6,592 bases of DNA from NCBI GenBank assembly GCA_015062715.1, contig SUUD01000114.1, positions 1-6,592 on the forward strand, written 5' to 3'. A model generated the notes under the pieces. The model ran no database searches. It was not told the DNA's origin and was given only the letters and a program-made list of their open reading frames with translations. The stretch comes from Olsenella sp. Its GTDB lineage: Bacteria > Actinomycetota > Coriobacteriia > Coriobacteriales > Atopobiaceae. Both the position numbers and the translations under genes were made by a program. Positions 3,152 through 6,592 of the stretch are shown piece by piece (position 1 is the first letter of the stretch; each line of letters starts with the position of its first letter).

Positions 3152-5794
3152 ATGGCAAAGACCCGCGTGAGTGACCTTGCCAAGGAATATGGCATGACAA
3201 GCAAGGAGATGCTGGGGCATCTCCAGGACATGAAGATACCGGCGAAGACGCCCTCCTCCACGCTCGAGGACGCCTACGTCTCGATCGTGCGCAAGAAGCT
3301 CGCCCCCATCCTCGAGGCGCGCGCCGCCGAGATCGAGGCGGCCCGCAAGGCCGAGGAGGAGGCCGCCGCCAAGGCCGCCGAGGAGGCACGCATCAAGGCC
3401 GAGCAGGAGCGCCTCGAGGCCGAGAGGCGTCGCGAGGCCGAGCGCCTCGAGGCGGAGCGCCGCCGCGCCGAGGAGGAGGCCGCCCGCAAGGCCGCCGAGG
3501 AGCGCCGCCGCGAGGAGGAGCGCCGCGCCGCCGAGGAGGCGGAGCGCAACCGCATCCGCGACAACGCCCCCACCGCCAAGCCCTCGATGACGAGCCTGCT
3601 CGACCAGATCGCCCAGCAGGAGCGCATCCTCAAGGAGCAGGCCGAGCAGAAGGCCCAGGAGAAGGCAACCGCGAAGCCCGAGACCGGCGAGCGTGCCCAC
3701 GAGCGCCGCCCCCAGCCGCGCCGCGCCGCCGCCCCCGAGCCCGCCCAGGCCGACGTCGCCGGCGAGCAGGCACGCGCCGAGGCCGGCGCCGGCAAGCGCG
3801 CCGGCAAGGGCAAGCGCGGCCGCCGCGGCGAGGAGACCGAGGACCGCTACAGCCGCATGGCCCGCGCCGCGGAGGAGTACAACCGCGAGCACGTGCTCGA
3901 GGAGGCCCGCGCCGCCGTCGACGAGGCAACCCGCGAGAGCCAGGGCCGCCGCAAGAAGCGCAAGGAGCGCCGCAAGCAGCAGCAGGAGGAGGCAGCCCTG
4001 CAGGCCGCCATCGAGGACGCCAAGAGGAACGACCAGGACCTCTCGCAGCTCGACACCGTCAAGGTGCCGCAGGGCTCGACGGTCCAGGAGCTCGCCGAGC
4101 TGCTCGGCGTCCCCGCCAACGACATCATCAAGCGCCTGTTCCTGCTGGGAACGCCGCTCACCATGACCCAGAGCATGACCGACGACCTCATCGAGCTGGT
4201 CGCCGACGACCTGGGCCGCGAGATCCGCATCATGACCAAGGAGGAGGAGAACTCCTTCACCTTCTACGACGACCCCGACTCGCTGCTGCCGCGCTCGCCG
4301 GTCGTCACCGTCATGGGCCACGTCGACCACGGCAAGACGTCGCTGCTCGACGCCATCCGCCGCACCCGCGTCGCCGCGGGCGAGGCCGGCGGCATCACGC
4401 AGGCCATCGGCGCCTCTCAGGTCGAGATCAACGGCCGCCAGATCACGTTCATCGACACGCCCGGCCACGAGACCTTCACGGCCATGCGTGCCCGTGGCGC
4501 CAAGGTCACCGACATCGTCATCCTGATCGTCGCGGCCGACGACGGCGTCATGCCCCAGACCATCGAGTCGATCAACCACGCCAAGGCCGCCGGCGTCCCC
4601 ATCATCGTCGCCGTCAACAAGATCGACCGCGAGGACGCCAACCCCGACCGCGTCCGCCAGGAGCTCACCGAGTACGGCGTCATCCCCGAGGAGTGGGGCG
4701 GCGAGAACATGTTCGTGAACATCTCGGCCAAGAAGGAGATCGGCATCGACGAGCTGCTCGAGACCGTCATCCTGCAGGCCGACGTCCTCGAGCTCAAGGC
4801 CAACCCCAACACCTTCGCGAGCGGCTACGTGCTCGAGGCCAAGCTCGACCGCGGCCGCGGCTCGGTGGCCACGGTGCTCGTCAACCGCGGCACCCTGCAC
4901 GTCGGCGACTCGCTCGTCGCCGGCATGGCCTACGGCCGCGTCCGCGCCATGCTCGACCAGCACGGCAAGCCCGTCGCCGAGGCCGGCCCCTCCGACGCCG
5001 TCGAGATCCTGGGCCTGCAGAGCGTGCCCGCCGCCGGCGACGAGTTCCGCGTCTTCCAGGACGAGCGCGACGCCCGCGACCTCGCCGAGCAGCGCGCCCT
5101 CAAGGCCCGCATCGAGGAGCAGAACGCCGTCAAGCACGTCACGCTCGAGAACCTCTTCCAGACCATGGGCGACCGCGAGGTCAAGGAGCTCAACCTGGTC
5201 ATCAAGGCCGACGTCCAGGGCTCCATCGAGGCGCTGGTCGACTCGCTCAACAAGATGGACCAGTCCGAGGTCCGCATCAACGTCATCCACTCCGCGGTGG
5301 GTGCCGTCACCGAGACCGACGTCATCCTCGCCGACGCCTCCGACGCCATCATCATCGGCTTCGGCGTGCGCCCCGAGGCCAAGGCCAAGACCGAGGCCGA
5401 GCGCAAGGGCGTCCAGATCAGGACCTACAGCGTCATCTACAAGGCCATCGAGGACATCGACGCCGCCCGCATCGGCATGCTCAAGCCCACCGAGGAGGAG
5501 CACGTCACCGGCCAGGCAGAGGTGCGCGACACCTTCAAGGTGCCCAAGGTCGGCGTGGCCGCGGGCTGCATGGTCACCGAGGGCGAGATCAGCCGCGACG
5601 ACCGCGTCCGCCTGGTGCGCGACGGCATCGTCATCTACGACGGCAAGCTCGCCTCGATGCGCCGCTTCAAGGACGACGTCAAGAGCGTCAAGGCCGGCTA
5701 CGAGTGCGGCCTGGGCCTCGAGAACTACCAGGACTTCCACGTGGGCGACGTTATCGAGGGCTACAAGATCGTCGAGGTAGCCCGCACGGAGTAG
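3152..5794 (+). CDS. infB: Translation initiation factor IF-2
   Basis: IF2 is the GTPase that brings fMet-tRNA to the 30S subunit and drives 50S joining. The 880-residue length fits GC-rich Gram-positives. A first IF2N domain (about 1-52) is followed by a long Ala/Glu/Arg/Lys-rich region (about 53-300, probably extended helix), a second IF2N domain (about 303-360) and the G domain. The G domain shows G1 GHVDHGKT (389-396), G2 GGITQ (413-417), G3 DTPGH (435-439, catalytic H439), G4 NKID (489-492) and G5 SAK (525-527). Domains II-IV follow, ending in the fMet-tRNA-binding C2 domain (GYECGLGLENYQDFHVGD near the end). AAGGTGA (3142-3148) supports the ATG. An in-frame Met146 (MTSLLDQI) could be an internal start giving a shorter isoform, but it has no clear Shine-Dalgarno. 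All catalytic motifs are intact. Confidence 0.97.
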   Translation: MAKTRVSDLAKEYGMTSKEMLGHLQDMKIPAKTPSSTLEDAYVSIVRKKLAPILEARAAEIEAARKAEEEAAAKAAEEARIKAEQERLEAERRREAERLEAERRRAEEEAARKAAEERRREEERRAAEEAERNRIRDNAPTAKPSMTSLLDQIAQQERILKEQAEQKAQEKATAKPETGERAHERRPQPRRAAAPEPAQADVAGEQARAEAGAGKRAGKGKRGRRGEETEDRYSRMARAAEEYNREHVLEEARAAVDEATRESQGRRKKRKERRKQQQEEAALQAAIEDAKRNDQDLSQLDTVKVPQGSTVQELAELLGVPANDIIKRLFLLGTPLTMTQSMTDDLIELVADDLGREIRIMTKEEENSFTFYDDPDSLLPRSPVVTVMGHVDHGKTSLLDAIRRTRVAAGEAGGITQAIGASQVEINGRQITFIDTPGHETFTAMRARGAKVTDIVILIVAADDGVMPQTIESINHAKAAGVPIIVAVNKIDREDANPDRVRQELTEYGVIPEEWGGENMFVNISAKKEIGIDELLETVILQADVLELKANPNTFASGYVLEAKLDRGRGSVATVLVNRGTLHVGDSLVAGMAYGRVRAMLDQHGKPVAEAGPSDAVEILGLQSVPAAGDEFRVFQDERDARDLAEQRALKARIEEQNAVKHVTLENLFQTMGDREVKELNLVIKADVQGSIEALVDSLNKMDQSEVRINVIHSAVGAVTETDVILADASDAIIIGFGVRPEAKAKTEAERKGVQIRTYSVIYKAIEDIDAARIGMLKPTEEEHVTGQAEVRDTFKVPKVGVAAGCMVTEGEISRDDRVRLVRDGIVIYDGKLASMRRFKDDVKSVKAGYECGLGLENYQDFHVGDVIEGYKIVEVARTE
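3407..3472 (+). repeat. Tandem 33-nt repeat inside infB linker
   Basis: Two adjacent 33-nt copies (3407-3439 and 3440-3472) encode ERLEAERRREA (86-96) and ERLEAERRRAE (97-107), an 11-residue repeat in the charged linker of IF2. The DNA copies differ at synonymous sites (AGG/CGT versus CGC). An 11-residue period suits a continuous helix. Such linker repeats commonly vary in number between strains. Confidence 0.6.
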
Positions 5795-5797
5795 GAG
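5793..5797 (+). promoter_or_regulatory. rbfA Shine-Dalgarno overlapping the infB stop
   Basis: AGGAG (5793-5797) begins inside the infB TAG (5792-5794) and lies 6 nt before GTG at 5804. It fixes the GTG as the rbfA start and suggests translational coupling to infB. Confidence 0.8.
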
Positions 5798-5803
5798 ACC
5801 ACC

Positions 5804-6226
5804 GTGAAGCAGAACCAGAACTCCCGCCGCTCGGGGGAGATCGCGCGCGAGAAGCTCGCGAGCATCCTGCTGTTCGAGGTTGCGGACCCCGACCTCGCGC
5901 TCGTCACCGTGACGGGCGCCGAGGTCTCGGTCGACCGCACCTACGTGCGGGCGTACGTGAGCTGCGAACCCGAGCGCTATGACGAGGTCATGGCGGCCCT
6001 GGGGCGCGCCAAGGGACGCATCCGGTCCCTGCTCGGCCGCTCCCTGGGCTGGCGCGTGACCCCCGAGCTGTCCTTCCACATCGACACCTCGACCGACGAG
6101 GCCGAGTGCATCGCCCGCGCCCTGCAGAACGTCCCCGAGACGCTTGCGGTCGAGAAGGACGAGGAGGGCTATCCCATCGCTCCAGACGACGGGGATGCCG
6201 GCGCCGGTGGGGGAGGCGCGTTCTGA
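5804..6226 (+). CDS. rbfA: 30S ribosome-binding factor RbfA
   Basis: RbfA is a small KH-fold protein that binds the 30S neck and 16S rRNA 5' region during late maturation and cold adaptation. The 140-residue length is usual. Family features include DPDLALVTVTGAEVSVD (28-44), the kinked helix around AALGRAKG (64-71) and GRIRSLLGRSLGWRVTPELS (71-90) followed by FHID. The tail (about 117-140) is acidic then glycine-rich and probably disordered. The start codon is GTG; the next in-frame ATG would remove most of the KH fold. It lies 9 nt after infB, and its TGA shares one base with the next gene's ATG (TGATG, 6224-6228). With RimP upstream, the operon carries two 30S assembly factors. Confidence 0.94.
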   Translation: MKQNQNSRRSGEIAREKLASILLFEVADPDLALVTVTGAEVSVDRTYVRAYVSCEPERYDEVMAALGRAKGRIRSLLGRSLGWRVTPELSFHIDTSTDEAECIARALQNVPETLAVEKDEEGYPIAPDDGDAGAGGGGAF

Positions 6227-6592
6227 TGGGCATCCCCCTGCTGCTGCGCGCCCGCGGCGACCTCGAGGCCCAGCGCGAGGGCTTCGACGCCATAGCCGAC
6301 CTCATCCAGGCCGCCGACACGGTCGCCATCTGCGCGCACACCACGCCCGATGGCGACGCCCTGGGCTCGACCCTGGCCCTCGCGCGCGCCATCCGCTCCA
6401 TCTGGCCGGGCACCGAGGTCACCTGCCTGCTCGCGGACGACCAGCCCATCCCGGTGACCCTGCGCTTCCTGCCGGGCGCCGAGGAGCTCGTGCGCGCGAG
6501 CGAGTACGAGGGCGATCCCGACCTCTTCGTCTGCGTCGACCTCTCGTCGGCAAACCGCCTCAACAACGCCGAGGCGGTCATGCGCCGCGCCC
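6226..6592 (+). CDS. nrnA: DHH-family phosphoesterase, NrnA-like (3' end outside window)
   Basis: The first 122 codons of a DHH/DHHA1 phosphoesterase are present; the window ends before the DHH motif itself. NrnA-type enzymes degrade 2-5 nt RNA from the cell's RNA turnover and dephosphorylate pAp to AMP. Motif I is visible as H38-TTPDGDALGS with H38, D42 and D44 as metal ligands. VCVDLSSANRL (102-112) carries the next conserved aspartate, D105. The N-terminus before motif I (37 residues) is somewhat longer than in many NrnA proteins. The ATG overlaps the rbfA stop, and GGAGG (6211-6215) is 10 nt upstream. rbfA-nrnA adjacency is common in Gram-positives, supporting NrnA over RecJ or a cyclic-di-AMP phosphodiesterase, but the missing C-terminal half leaves subfamily uncertain. 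Confidence 0.85.
   Translation, partial: MGIPLLLRARGDLEAQREGFDAIADLIQAADTVAICAHTTPDGDALGSTLALARAIRSIWPGTEVTCLLADDQPIPVTLRFLPGAEELVRASEYEGDPDLFVCVDLSSANRLNNAEAVMRRA

Noticed and set aside
3122..6079. 985-codon open frame on the minus strand opposite infB
   Set aside because: It mirrors infB codons (GAG, GAC, GCC read backwards give Leu, Val, Gly), is a low-complexity Leu/Gly/Val/Asp protein with no family motif, and has no ribosome site. It is an artefact of high GC at third positions.
5988..6581. Minus-strand frame opposite rbfA and nrnA
   Set aside because: It is Arg/Ser/Pro-rich shadow sequence opposite two recognised genes.

Overview
The window is GC-rich chromosomal DNA with strong G/C preference at third codon positions. 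Its gene order, rimP-nusA-infB-rbfA-nrnA, is the Gram-positive translation/transcription-factor operon. The base composition, the two IF2N domains in IF2, the short NusA without acidic repeats and the absence of ylxR/rplGA together suggest an actinobacterium, most likely a Coriobacteriia-type organism (Olsenella/Atopobium/Collinsella relatives). That placement is inferred from gene style, not from a search.

Positions 1-1129 are accessory. A complete REP-associated tyrosine transposase gene (RAYT, HUH/Y1 family; 327-1076) lies between two 53-nt repeats in inverted orientation (43-95 and 1077-1129, 49/53 identical). Each repeat folds into one long imperfect hairpin. The differences between the two copies include one compensatory base-pair change and one G-C to G-T change, so pairing is kept. 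A spacer of roughly 40% GC precedes the transposase gene. That gene uses AGG for about half of its arginines, unlike its neighbours, which use almost only CGC. The element ends 22 bp before the -35 box of the operon promoter.

Positions 1130-1259 hold the operon control region: a sigma-70-like promoter with an extended -10 (1152-1180) and a leader RNA containing a 13-bp hairpin. The 3' arm of that hairpin could instead pair with the rimP Shine-Dalgarno.

Positions 1260-6592 are a tight co-directional operon. RimP and RbfA mature the 30S subunit. NusA controls pausing, termination and antitermination. IF2 loads initiator tRNA. NrnA (cut by the window end) degrades nanoRNA and pAp. The most unusual point here is a Cys/His tail on NusA (C-X9-C-X10-C-X2-H), placed just before infB where many Gram-positives carry ylxR.

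I see no tRNA, rRNA, CRISPR array or prophage. The best candidates for something under-described are the structured RAYT/REP pair, the NusA Cys/His tail and the rimP leader hairpin.
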